64,000 nt of DNA, from positions 1 to 64,000 of the forward strand of contig JAMPAC010000006.1 in assembly GCA_023667395.1 (NCBI GenBank), given 5' to 3'. Numbering within the stretch: position 1 is the first letter of the stretch; every line of letters begins with the position of its first letter. Below are positions 19,410 through 26,632 of this stretch, piece by piece. The notes beneath the pieces were generated by a model. That model was not told where the DNA came from. It saw only the letters and a program-made list of their open reading frames with translations, and searched no databases. Made by a program: the position numbers and the translations under genes. Origin of the DNA: Blautia sp. Lineage in GTDB: Bacteria > Bacillota > Clostridia > Lachnospirales > Lachnospiraceae.

Positions 19410-19653
19410 AGTATTTCCTCTTCTTTTTCATTCTTTGCATCAGGAAATGATTTCCCGCCCAATGGAAGTATTTCCCTCATACGTCTTATTATCATACCAC
19501 AAATTTGAAAACCTGTACATAAAATTCATAGAATTTATTTTGAGGTTTTTCTACAAAAGTTTTTGCTCACGGTTTCATGTGGGTTGATGCAGAGTACGGT
19601 TCGGATTTTGGATAACATGCATATGAACATATAATTTGAAATGGATTTTTTAC

Positions 19654-19697
19654 AGATGGTTTTGCATACGCAAAACCCATCTTCACGGGGTATCCCC
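19654..19697. other. Paired hairpins in intergenic DNA
   Basis: Arms AGATGGTTTTGC and GCAAAACCCATCT fold with one bulge, followed closely by GGGGTATCCCC and then CCCCTTTTTT on the plus strand. This could be a plus-strand terminator or part of a small RNA, but there is no matching promoter that I can point to. Confidence 0.35.
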
Positions 19698-19857
19698 ATT
19701 CCCCTTTTTTCTTTTGAAATACTTATTTATCCTTTATATATTTATGGGGTTTTGGGGCTGAATTGTCAAGCGTTTTTTTCTTAAAAGTTTGTGAAATTTT
19801 TATAAAGCGGATTTTCTTTCCCCGGCATAGCATAAAAACATTTGGCAGCAGCACAAA

Positions 19858-19964
19858 ATAAATGGTTTATAATTCTAAAACGGGTTTATAATTCTGACTT
19901 CTTCCGGATGGGTTCCTGTGCAAGGTCAGGATTAAAATTCGTTTTAGAATTATAAACCATTTAT
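19858..19964. repeat. 107-bp element bounded by perfect 25-bp inverted repeats
   Basis: The arms at 19858-19882 and 19940-19964 are exact reverse complements over 25 bases, beginning ATAAATGGTTTATAATTC and reading inward to AAAACG. The 57-base interior repeats GGTTTATAATTCT once more. There is no ORF. The layout fits a small non-autonomous mobile element or a stable RNA hairpin. Confidence 0.75.
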
Positions 19965-20049
19965 GACTGTTGTTGGCAATGCTCCCTGGAACGGTCGTTG
20001 TGGGGGCCGGGGGTTTGTCTCCTGACAGCGTGGAAAGAACCGCCGAAGA

Positions 20050-20083
20050 AAAAGGGCAACAGGGATTTCTCCCTGTTGCCCTT
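20050..20083 (-). terminator. Rho-independent terminator of the secreted repeat protein gene
   Basis: A perfect stem AAGGGCAACAGGGA/TCCCTGTTGCCCTT with a short loop is followed on the minus strand by TTTCTT, directly behind the stop of the repeat protein gene. Confidence 0.85.
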
Positions 20084-20089
20084 GTTGTG

Positions 20090-20977
20090 TTACGGGTTTC
20101 TGATGATGATTTCCGTGTAACTGTAGCGTTCCCTTTTAAGAGCATGAGCAGCCATATGTTTCTTCAAAAGGCTGTAGTCATCGGTAGAGTAACCGCAGTT
20201 GCAGCTGTAGCGGATTCTCGGTGTTGTAACGACAGGGTCGGGCTGAGCAGCAGGAGCCTGCTCTTCTTCCACGGTCGTGTTGTTATTAGCCTTTGCCAAT
20301 GCCAACGCAATCTGAGTCTTCAAGTCCAACTTATAAGTGAAGCTCTTGATGATGTTGCTGAGGTCTAACGTAAAGGAATTGTTGGACGTGGACTTCGTTG
20401 CGGACGTACCCGTATCAGTGAGTGCAAAGGTCTGAACACTGCTTGTTTTCGGAACTACTTTAGCAGTGCTGGATGCAACTGCACCAACAGCACTATCCAC
20501 TTTGGTGACTGTTTCTTCAGCAACAGGAGTCTGAACCGCTGTGGTCTCTTTAACAACAGGAGTCTGAGCCACTGTAGTCTCTTCCGTAACAACAGGTGTC
20601 TGAACTGCTGTGGTCTCTTCAACAACAGGGGTCTGAACCACGGTTGTCTCTTCTTCCACAACAGGAGTCTGAGCCGCCGTAGTCTCTTCCACAACAGGAG
20701 TCTGAACCACTGTAGTCTCTTCCACAACAGGGGTCTGAACCTCTGTGGTCTCTTCAACAGCAGTTTCTTCAGCGGTGTTTTCTTCAACCGCAGCCTCTTC
20801 CGTGTACTTTGCGATTATGCTGCTGAGGTCTAACGTGAAACTTCCGCTGGCAGAACCTGTCGTTTCACCGCCGCTGTCACCGTCGATTTCAGCCGCAAAA
20901 GCAACAGAGCCTGTGCTTGCCAAAGTGAGCGTCAAAACAAAGATGCATGCAAAAATCTTGAAAATGTTCTTCTTCAT
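20090..20977 (-). CDS. Secreted repeat protein with C-terminal zinc-finger-like motif
   Basis: I do not recognise a named family. From the ATG at 20977 (AAGG upstream) the protein has a signal peptide (MKKNIFKIFACIFVLTLTLA, cleavage near AFA-AE). A segment FTLDLSSII follows, then about seven tandem units of the form VEETTxVQTPV, a second copy of the segment as FTLDLSNII, and a C-terminal CxC-x12-HxxxH motif (CNCG...KKHMAAH). The repeats are Thr/Val/Glu rich and probably form an extended stalk outside the cell. No cell-wall sorting signal is seen. It follows the B-box membrane protein gene in the same direction. Confidence 0.7.
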   Translation of the reverse strand: MKKNIFKIFACIFVLTLTLASTGSVAFAAEIDGDSGGETTGSASGSFTLDLSSIIAKYTEEAAVEENTAEETAVEETTEVQTPVVEETTVVQTPVVEETTAAQTPVVEEETTVVQTPVVEETTAVQTPVVTEETTVAQTPVVKETTAVQTPVAEETVTKVDSAVGAVASSTAKVVPKTSSVQTFALTDTGTSATKSTSNNSFTLDLSNIIKSFTYKLDLKTQIALALAKANNNTTVEEEQAPAAQPDPVVTTPRIRYSCNCGYSTDDYSLLKKHMAAHALKRERYSYTEIIIRNP

Positions 20978-21035
20978 ATTCAACACCTTACCCTTTCTTT
21001 GATGATGGTTTTTGTTTATGAATGGCCAAATCTTA

Positions 21036-21569
21036 CTATTTCAATTTGTTAATGTTTCTCTGGGCCAAGATTGTTTTCACCAGCTGGTAAATAAAGGTGG
21101 GGATTCCAACAATCACTGACAAAATCGCTTTCACGGCTATGTAGATAAGCCAAAACCACCACGTACCAAAAAGGGATATGGGCAAAAAGGATTGCAGGTA
21201 GGTAAGGAATTTCCACCCAAACGGAATGCAAAAACAGGCGATAAACAATTCAACATAATCTAAAAAATCATAGAGTTCGCCGCTCTGACTTTGTGTAGCC
21301 GTCCACCATATAAATATAATAGCAACAATAATACCGATGCCAGCAGTTTTTATGAACTCGCTGCGAGTGTCAACGAGAGCATCCTTGTATTTCTGCTTTC
21401 GTTGTTCTTCCTTATTCTGAGCCTGTTCCTGTTTGTCTCGCTTAACTTGGGCAGCACAGGTATCGCATAGACAAGGCGTATGCTTTTCCGCACATTCCCG
21501 GCATAACCCCTTTCCGCATTTTTGACAGGTTGCAACAGCTTCCTGGTCAGGATGATTAAAACATTTCAT
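21036..21569 (-). CDS. B-box-like zinc-finger membrane protein
   Basis: This 177-residue protein starts with a cysteine-rich module with Cys/His spacing like a B-box zinc finger (MKCFNHPDQEAVATCQKCGKG and then LCRECAEKH, CLCDTC). A charged helix rich in Lys, Glu and Gln follows at about 48-70, then three or four hydrophobic segments from 74 to 165. GGAGG precedes the start. The finger probably faces the cytoplasm with the rest in the membrane. It lies 76 bases behind the large RNase H-AAA+ gene in the same direction, so the two may share a transcript. The function is unknown. Confidence 0.7.
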   Translation of the reverse strand: MKCFNHPDQEAVATCQKCGKGLCRECAEKHTPCLCDTCAAQVKRDKQEQAQNKEEQRKQKYKDALVDTRSEFIKTAGIGIIVAIIFIWWTATQSQSGELYDFLDYVELFIACFCIPFGWKFLTYLQSFLPISLFGTWWFWLIYIAVKAILSVIVGIPTFIYQLVKTILAQRNINKLK

Positions 21570-21645
21570 GAACGTAATGCCTCCTTTCTTCTTTAATTCT
21601 GTTTCCCAATGTTTATTCTCTAACAGTTTTTTCCTGCACTATACC

Positions 21646-24600
21646 CTATTTATCTTTCCTGCGCTCCGCCTCCGCAACCGCCAGCTGATCGCAGCGGTCG
21701 TTATAGGTATTCCCGGCGTGAGCCTCTTCCCATATGGCCCTGACCTTGTGCTTCCCGCACAGTTTCAGCAGTCTCTTCCACAGGTCAATGTGGAGGGCGG
21801 GCTCCCCGTCGGGCTTCATCCACTGATTATCCCTCCAGTTCTCGGCCCAGTGTTTCTCCACGCTGTCAACCACATATCTGGAATCGCTGTACAGTTCCAC
21901 ATCACAGGGCTCATCAAGGGCTTCCAGCGCCTGAACGACCGCCATCAGTTCCATGCGGTTGTTGGTGGTAGGGGCATCTTCGCCGCCGGAGAGTACCTCT
22001 TCGCGTCCCCCGTCCAGAATGATGGCTGCCCACCCGCCCGGCCCGGGATTCCCGGAACATGCGCCGTCAGTGTGTATTTGGATTTTTTTCATCAGCATCC
22101 TCTTTTCAATTTTAGCCAGTCTGCCTGCGGTCTCCAGGATTTCCTTTCCGGTCAGGTATTTCTTTCCGTTTTTCATGGCCGCTTCCGCCAGGCGCCTCAT
22201 CGCATCCTGATTCGCCTTGATGATGTCTGTCGCCGTCTCCAGCTGTTCCGATAAGATCCGGTTGATGAGTTCCCTGGCCTTTTCATTATATTTCAGTTCT
22301 TCCGCCTCGATCACAGCCAATCCGATTTCTTTTTCATACATGCCAAATCTGCACACCATATCTCTGGCGATGTCCGTGGCTTGCTTCAGGTCGCTGACGG
22401 CGCCATATGTCAGGCTTCCGTCAAATGCCATCTCGGCAGCCCTGCCTCCCAACACGGCGCATATCCTTTCCAGGTAATATTCCTTGGTCAGATCCCTTTC
22501 CTCCGTGCCGAACAGCACATATCCTCCATGCCCACCCCTGGCCACGATGCTCATATAAGCGGGCGGTCTGCCATAGTACAGATCAATCAGGGCATGCCCC
22601 GCCTCATGATAGGCGGTGCGCTCCATTTTCCCGGAGGAACTTTCAGCCTTTTCCTCACCCAGGATGCTTTTTTCAAACATCTCATCAAACAGGTTGTCGT
22701 CGATGATGCGGTCGGACCGTATCCCCTCCCGCAAAGCTGCCTCAACTACCTGTTCAAGTTTTGCGGGACTCCTTCCCACAGACCTGACGACAATGCTTTC
22801 CATCTCTTTGTCCGAAATATGGAACATATCGCTGTGCTTTTTGATCTGTTTCTCCAGCAGCCACCTGATCCCTTCCTGATCCAGGTAGCCCATCTCAAAC
22901 GATCTGTCAAAGCGACGCTGGAGGGCGAAGTCGATCCTGCTTCCGAGGTTCGTGGCCGCCATGACAAATACCGGCTTATTGTCTATTGTCGCAAATCCGT
23001 CCATCTCCGTCAGCAATGCGTTCAGCACCGGATTCGGCATACTGAAATTCTTCCGTTCCATGCCTATGGCGTCGATCTCGTCTATGAACAGGATCGCAGG
23101 CGCATATTTTCTCGCGATGCGGAACTCGTCATGTACCATTTCAGGCCCCCCGCCTGACAATTCGCTTGCGCTGATGGACAGGAAATTCACCCCGGATTCC
23201 GATGCCGCAACCTTTGCCAGGGAAGTCTTGCCGGTTCCCGGAGGGCCATACAGCAGGATCCCCCTGGGCTTCACGCCCTTTTTATTATACTTTTTAGGAT
23301 TCCGGAGATATTGAATAAAAAATTCAAGTTCCCTCTTGAGATCCTCCGACACATAAATGTCATCCCAGCCCTTATCCGGCCGCAGGTCATCGGCCAGCAC
23401 GGCGGATCTATCCTCAGAATCCACTGCCGTTTCCAGCCTGAAACTGCAGAAAATGATACTTCCCGCATTGGTTTTTTCATCATATTCTTTTCTGGTTTCG
23501 TACGTCAGAACCTGATGCCGCGCCGTCAGCGTCTCCATTACCACCTGGCAGCATACGTCCATGTAAGCCTGTTCCAGCTGCTTTTCAAAATATCTGCTCT
23601 CGATAAATCCGCCGACCCCTCTTTTCATGAGGGCAATTTTTTCTTTTTCCGTATAATCGTGCCTGCGGCTCCCATCCAGAATGTATACCGGGATTTCCTT
23701 ATCTTCCTCCCGGAGTTTTTGGAAAGCGTCCCGTCCGATGGCCCCGGCATCCACGACGCTCAAACCGTTTTCCGCCTTTTCATGGCCGTATATGTAATCG
23801 ATGACTGCGAACAGTACCTTTTCCTTATGGATCATCTCCATAAACTCTTTGATATCCGTGGTGTTCTTTACGTGTACACGGTTATCCTTTATCTTTCCCG
23901 CCGGCTTGTATTTCACGGTCCCGAAGACAGGGATCACGCAGTCCGTCTCCCCGAAATATAATTCCCTGATTTCATCCGCGGCGCCTTCCAGATCGCATTT
24001 CCATTCAATCTTTTTGACCATGCCGCTTTCGTCCAGCCCCTGCTTTTCCGCTACCAGCTTCAGCAGTTCATATATTTCCTTATTAATGAGCTTGCCCGCC
24101 GCTTTGGAAGCGTTCCTGGCATCCGCGCTTCCGCCCATGGAATATAATACGGTCCGGGTCAGGTATTCGTCCCCCCACTCCAGTTCATAGCCGTCTTTCT
24201 TTTTGATTCTTCTCAGCCGCGCCTTTATATCTTTCTTCACCAGCTTATAGATCGCATCCGCTTTTAAATGGTTCAGCATCAGGATTGTATGCGAAGACAT
24301 CCTCGACAGGATTTCCGGAGGGAAAAAGGGCCGTTTCGTTTCCGGATCCTTATCCTTCTCCAGCGCGTCTATCACCACCTTATCCGAGAAGAGCGTGAGA
24401 TTCTCTTTCCGCGCATTGCTGTAAAGCTGCCGCCCCGCGTTGGTGGTAAAGAAAATGATGACGTTTTTAAACGATATATCCTGTTTATGATATTTATCCT
24501 CGCAGAACCCGTCATCCAGAATCTGTAAAAACATTCGTATGACGGTAATATGCGCCTTCTCCACTTCATCAAACAAAAGGACGCATTTCGGGTTTGCAGT

Positions 24601-25656
24601 CACAAACTCGGCAAGCGTACCCGGCTCGGAATTCATCCAGGTCCGGGCAAAGCCCACCAATTCCTGTATGGATTCCTTATTGGAATATCCCGACATATCA
24701 AAGCGTTTAAAGGGAAATCCCAGTTTGAAGGCAAACTGCTGCGCCATAAAAGTCTTCCCCACGCCCGGAGGTCCCGCCAAAAGGTATACGCTCCTGGGCC
24801 CCCTCATGTTTGGCTGCAGCCGGATCGTCAATTCCCGGTCAAAGTATGCCGCCCTTAATTTCTCGATCGCCGCATCCTGCCCGACCACCCTGTCCCGCAG
24901 TTCGCTCTCCATGGCTCCCACCTGCATCAACAGCTGCTGCATGGAAACGTCCTCTTCCGCCGCCATTTTCTCCATTTCCGGTAATGTGGGTTTTGGGTAT
25001 GCACGCAGCATCCGCGATATAAAGGAGGCTACCGCAGGCGCATCATACCCGATCGCATTGTCTTGCTCCTTATCGCGGTAAACGGCGGTGAGCGCGTAGA
25101 GGTTCACATCCGAGCGGCATTTATTTAGCAGTTCTTTCAGTTTGTCCGCTGCAGCTCTTTTGGCCTCCATGCTCTGTTTATGTTCCCGGTCATGGATGAT
25201 ATCGGCATACCCCGCCATGTCTTCCGCCGTCCTCCAGTATCCTGCCGGCGTATCGGCATTCCTGTTGCCGGCTAACCACCTGTCATATTCTTCGTCAGCA
25301 GTCTTGCCGTATTCTTCCTCTTCCTCCGGCTCACTCTCATCGGGAATACGTTCCCGATCTTCCGCCTCCGATGGATCGCCGAAAGGCAGATAGCCCTCTT
25401 CTTCCCAACTCTCTTCCTCCAGATAGTCGTCGCCCTCACCCAGGTACACCAGATCTTCCAGATATTCTTCCGCTTCCTTTATGGCATGGCGCAGACTGCC
25501 GGGTACATTTTCCCATGCCTCCTCCAGTTCGCTGCGGTATTCGAAGCGGCGGAATTTTGCATTCGGATACCTGTTTGTCTGTTCATAGCATTGCAGCCAT
25601 TCGTTGAAGATTCCGGTCTTTCTTCCCTTTCTCACTGCGTAAATCATTTTTTTCAT
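21646..25656 (-). CDS. RNase H1 split by Clp-type AAA+ and FtsH-type AAA+/M41 protease modules
   Basis: This single 1336-residue open frame has an unusual domain order. Residues 4-50 (YAVRKGRKTGIFNEW...) match the hybrid-binding domain of RNase H1. Residues 60-130 are an acidic linker. Residues 250-480 are a Clp/AAA_2 ATPase with GPPGVGKT (295-302) and VLLFDE (359-364). Residues 613-690 resemble a degenerate response-regulator receiver with Asp636 but no conserved Lys. Residues 765-1000 are an FtsH-type AAA with GPPGTGKT (804-811) and ILFIDE (855-860). Residues 1010-1180 are an M41 zinc protease with HEAGH (1017-1021) and SDLKQAT. Residues 1191-1336 are a complete RNase HI with TDGACSGNPGPGG, NNRMEL, SDSRY and a final NDRCDQLA. 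No membrane segment is present, unlike FtsH. All catalytic motifs look intact. Which substrates it acts on is unknown. Confidence 0.9.
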   Translation of the reverse strand: MKKMIYAVRKGRKTGIFNEWLQCYEQTNRYPNAKFRRFEYRSELEEAWENVPGSLRHAIKEAEEYLEDLVYLGEGDDYLEEESWEEEGYLPFGDPSEAEDRERIPDESEPEEEEEYGKTADEEYDRWLAGNRNADTPAGYWRTAEDMAGYADIIHDREHKQSMEAKRAAADKLKELLNKCRSDVNLYALTAVYRDKEQDNAIGYDAPAVASFISRMLRAYPKPTLPEMEKMAAEEDVSMQQLLMQVGAMESELRDRVVGQDAAIEKLRAAYFDRELTIRLQPNMRGPRSVYLLAGPPGVGKTFMAQQFAFKLGFPFKRFDMSGYSNKESIQELVGFARTWMNSEPGTLAEFVTANPKCVLLFDEVEKAHITVIRMFLQILDDGFCEDKYHKQDISFKNVIIFFTTNAGRQLYSNARKENLTLFSDKVVIDALEKDKDPETKRPFFPPEILSRMSSHTILMLNHLKADAIYKLVKKDIKARLRRIKKKDGYELEWGDEYLTRTVLYSMGGSADARNASKAAGKLINKEIYELLKLVAEKQGLDESGMVKKIEWKCDLEGAADEIRELYFGETDCVIPVFGTVKYKPAGKIKDNRVHVKNTTDIKEFMEMIHKEKVLFAVIDYIYGHEKAENGLSVVDAGAIGRDAFQKLREEDKEIPVYILDGSRRHDYTEKEKIALMKRGVGGFIESRYFEKQLEQAYMDVCCQVVMETLTARHQVLTYETRKEYDEKTNAGSIIFCSFRLETAVDSEDRSAVLADDLRPDKGWDDIYVSEDLKRELEFFIQYLRNPKKYNKKGVKPRGILLYGPPGTGKTSLAKVAASESGVNFLSISASELSGGGPEMVHDEFRIARKYAPAILFIDEIDAIGMERKNFSMPNPVLNALLTEMDGFATIDNKPVFVMAATNLGSRIDFALQRRFDRSFEMGYLDQEGIRWLLEKQIKKHSDMFHISDKEMESIVVRSVGRSPAKLEQVVEAALREGIRSDRIIDDNLFDEMFEKSILGEEKAESSSGKMERTAYHEAGHALIDLYYGRPPAYMSIVARGGHGGYVLFGTEERDLTKEYYLERICAVLGGRAAEMAFDGSLTYGAVSDLKQATDIARDMVCRFGMYEKEIGLAVIEAEELKYNEKARELINRILSEQLETATDIIKANQDAMRRLAEAAMKNGKKYLTGKEILETAGRLAKIEKRMLMKKIQIHTDGACSGNPGPGGWAAIILDGGREEVLSGGEDAPTTNNRMELMAVVQALEALDEPCDVELYSDSRYVVDSVEKHWAENWRDNQWMKPDGEPALHIDLWKRLLKLCGKHKVRAIWEEAHAGNTYNDRCDQLAVAEAERRKDK
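22090..22105 (-). promoter_or_regulatory. Possible internal ribosome site and start for a free RNase HI
   Basis: Inside the fusion gene the sequence AAAGAGG (22099-22105) is followed by ATG at 22098 and again at 22092 (MKKIQIHTDGAC). Starting at 22092 would give a 148-residue protein, the normal size of a bacterial RNase HI. The site may be a relic of a once separate rnhA gene or may still be used. Confidence 0.4.
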
Positions 25657-25728
25657 GGTTCGGCTTCTCCCCTTATCATTCGTCCCAGGATCTTCCCAGA
25701 CTTTCCTGTTGGCATAAATATCAGTATT

Positions 25729-25761
25729 ATTTTACCCCCCCCCCCCGCCAATTTTTGTCAA
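25729..25761 (-). promoter_or_regulatory. Promoter with 12-G tract in the spacer (candidate phase-variable switch)
   Basis: On the minus strand TTGACA (25756-25761) is separated from TAAAAT (25729-25734) by 21 bases: AAAATTGGC plus twelve G (25735-25746). The optimum spacer is about 17, which would need eight G. It lies about 75 bases upstream of the RNase H-AAA+ gene start. The -35 and -10 elements and the G tract are directly visible; slippage control is inferred. Confidence 0.65.
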
Positions 25762-25822
25762 TACCCCAGTAATCATTTCTATAGGGCGGAACTGTTACGG
25801 CATTATGATTAGATTTTTTCTA

Positions 25823-25851
25823 TTGACAAGAATATGAATAACGCATACAAT
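25823..25851 (+). promoter_or_regulatory. Promoter of the RelB-PIN operon
   Basis: TTGACA (25823-25828) and TACAAT (25846-25851) are 17 bases apart, a near-consensus housekeeping promoter about 45 bases before the antitoxin start. It diverges from the promoter of the RNase H-AAA+ gene. Confidence 0.75.
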
Positions 25852-25895
25852 AATATGAGAAAATATGTAATACATCTATTGATAGAAAGGAGATT

Positions 25896-26210
25896 ATGAC
25901 AGTGGCAGAACAAACACTTGTGCAGGTGCGCATAGACAAAGATTTGCGGGATGAAGTGGCAGGTATTTATGCAAAAATTGGGCTCGATATACCGACTGCC
26001 ATTCGGATGTTTTTTGCCCGTACAAAAATAGAAAAAGGACTCCCTTTTGCGACCACGCTTCCGGAAGCTGACGAAAAAATGCTGCGGAAAAAAAGTTTGC
26101 AGGCACTTGAGAATATTAGGATCAATGCGGAAACACTCCCGGAGATGACGCTGGATGAGATCAATATGGAGATTGCAGCGGCTCGTGCCGAACGGAAAGC
26201 AGGCCGATAA
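25896..26210 (+). CDS. RelB/DinJ family antitoxin
   Basis: This 104-residue antitoxin has an N-terminal ribbon-helix-helix DNA-binding domain (VQVRIDKDLRDEVAGIYAKIGLDIPTAIRMFF) and a charged C-terminal tail that should neutralise the partner. AAAGGAG lies only three bases before the ATG but nine before a GTG two codons later (25902), so the GTG may be the true start. Its stop overlaps the ATG of the PIN gene by one base. RelB-type antitoxins usually pair with RelE or YafQ; here the partner is a PIN protein. Confidence 0.85.
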   Translation: MTVAEQTLVQVRIDKDLRDEVAGIYAKIGLDIPTAIRMFFARTKIEKGLPFATTLPEADEKMLRKKSLQALENIRINAETLPEMTLDEINMEIAAARAERKAGR

Positions 26211-26632
26211 TGTCTGTTCTAGCGGTAATCGACACCAATGTAATCATATCGGTATTGCTCACGAGGAACAGGGAATCGGCGACTTATCGGGTGATTCAGG
26301 CGATGCTTGATGGGCGAATCACGCCGCTGTATCATCCAGAAATTCTGGCAGAATATAGGGAAGTGGCGCATCGTCCAAAGTTCCATATTCAAGAGGAAGA
26401 CATTGATGTAATTCTTGAGGCTATCGAAACGTTTGGCATCGAAGTGCAGCCCTCTCCGACTGGCGAGATAATCCCAGATATGGATGACCTGATATTCTAC
26501 GAAGTGACAATGGAAAAACGTGGAGATGGCGCATATCTTGTGACCGGTAACACCAAACATTTTCCAGCTAAAAAGTTTATTGTCACTCCAGCCGAGATGA
26601 TGGAGATTATTGATGCTGCTGGGTTCGCATAG
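26210..26632 (+). CDS. PIN-domain toxin ribonuclease
   Basis: This 140-residue PIN-domain protein belongs to the class of putative TA toxins that cleave RNA using clustered acidic residues and Mg or Mn. Acidic positions are visible in VIDTN (N-terminal Asp), ILAEY, MDDLIFYE and the late DGAYLVTGN segment. It is translationally coupled to the RelB-like gene. Its last 26 bases overlap the end of the convergent methionine gamma-lyase-like gene, which suggests the cassette was inserted tightly behind that gene. Confidence 0.85.
   Translation: MSVLAVIDTNVIISVLLTRNRESATYRVIQAMLDGRITPLYHPEILAEYREVAHRPKFHIQEEDIDVILEAIETFGIEVQPSPTGEIIPDMDDLIFYEVTMEKRGDGAYLVTGNTKHFPAKKFIVTPAEMMEIIDAAGFA

Larger units (their letters stand above)
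19410..20089. other. 680-base non-coding region
   Basis: No gene can be supported on either strand. The A/T-rich left half carries a hairpin at 19654-19682 and a small GGGG/CCCC hairpin at 19687-19697 followed by a T-rich run. The right half carries the 25-bp inverted repeat at 19858-19964 and the terminator at 20050-20083. The region separates the housekeeping block from the accessory genes. Confidence 0.7.

Noticed and set aside
20510..20775. Regular repeats of about 33-36 bases that look like a CRISPR array
   Set aside because: They are in frame within a signal-peptide-bearing gene, have no unique spacers and encode the VEETTxVQTPV units; no cas genes are present.
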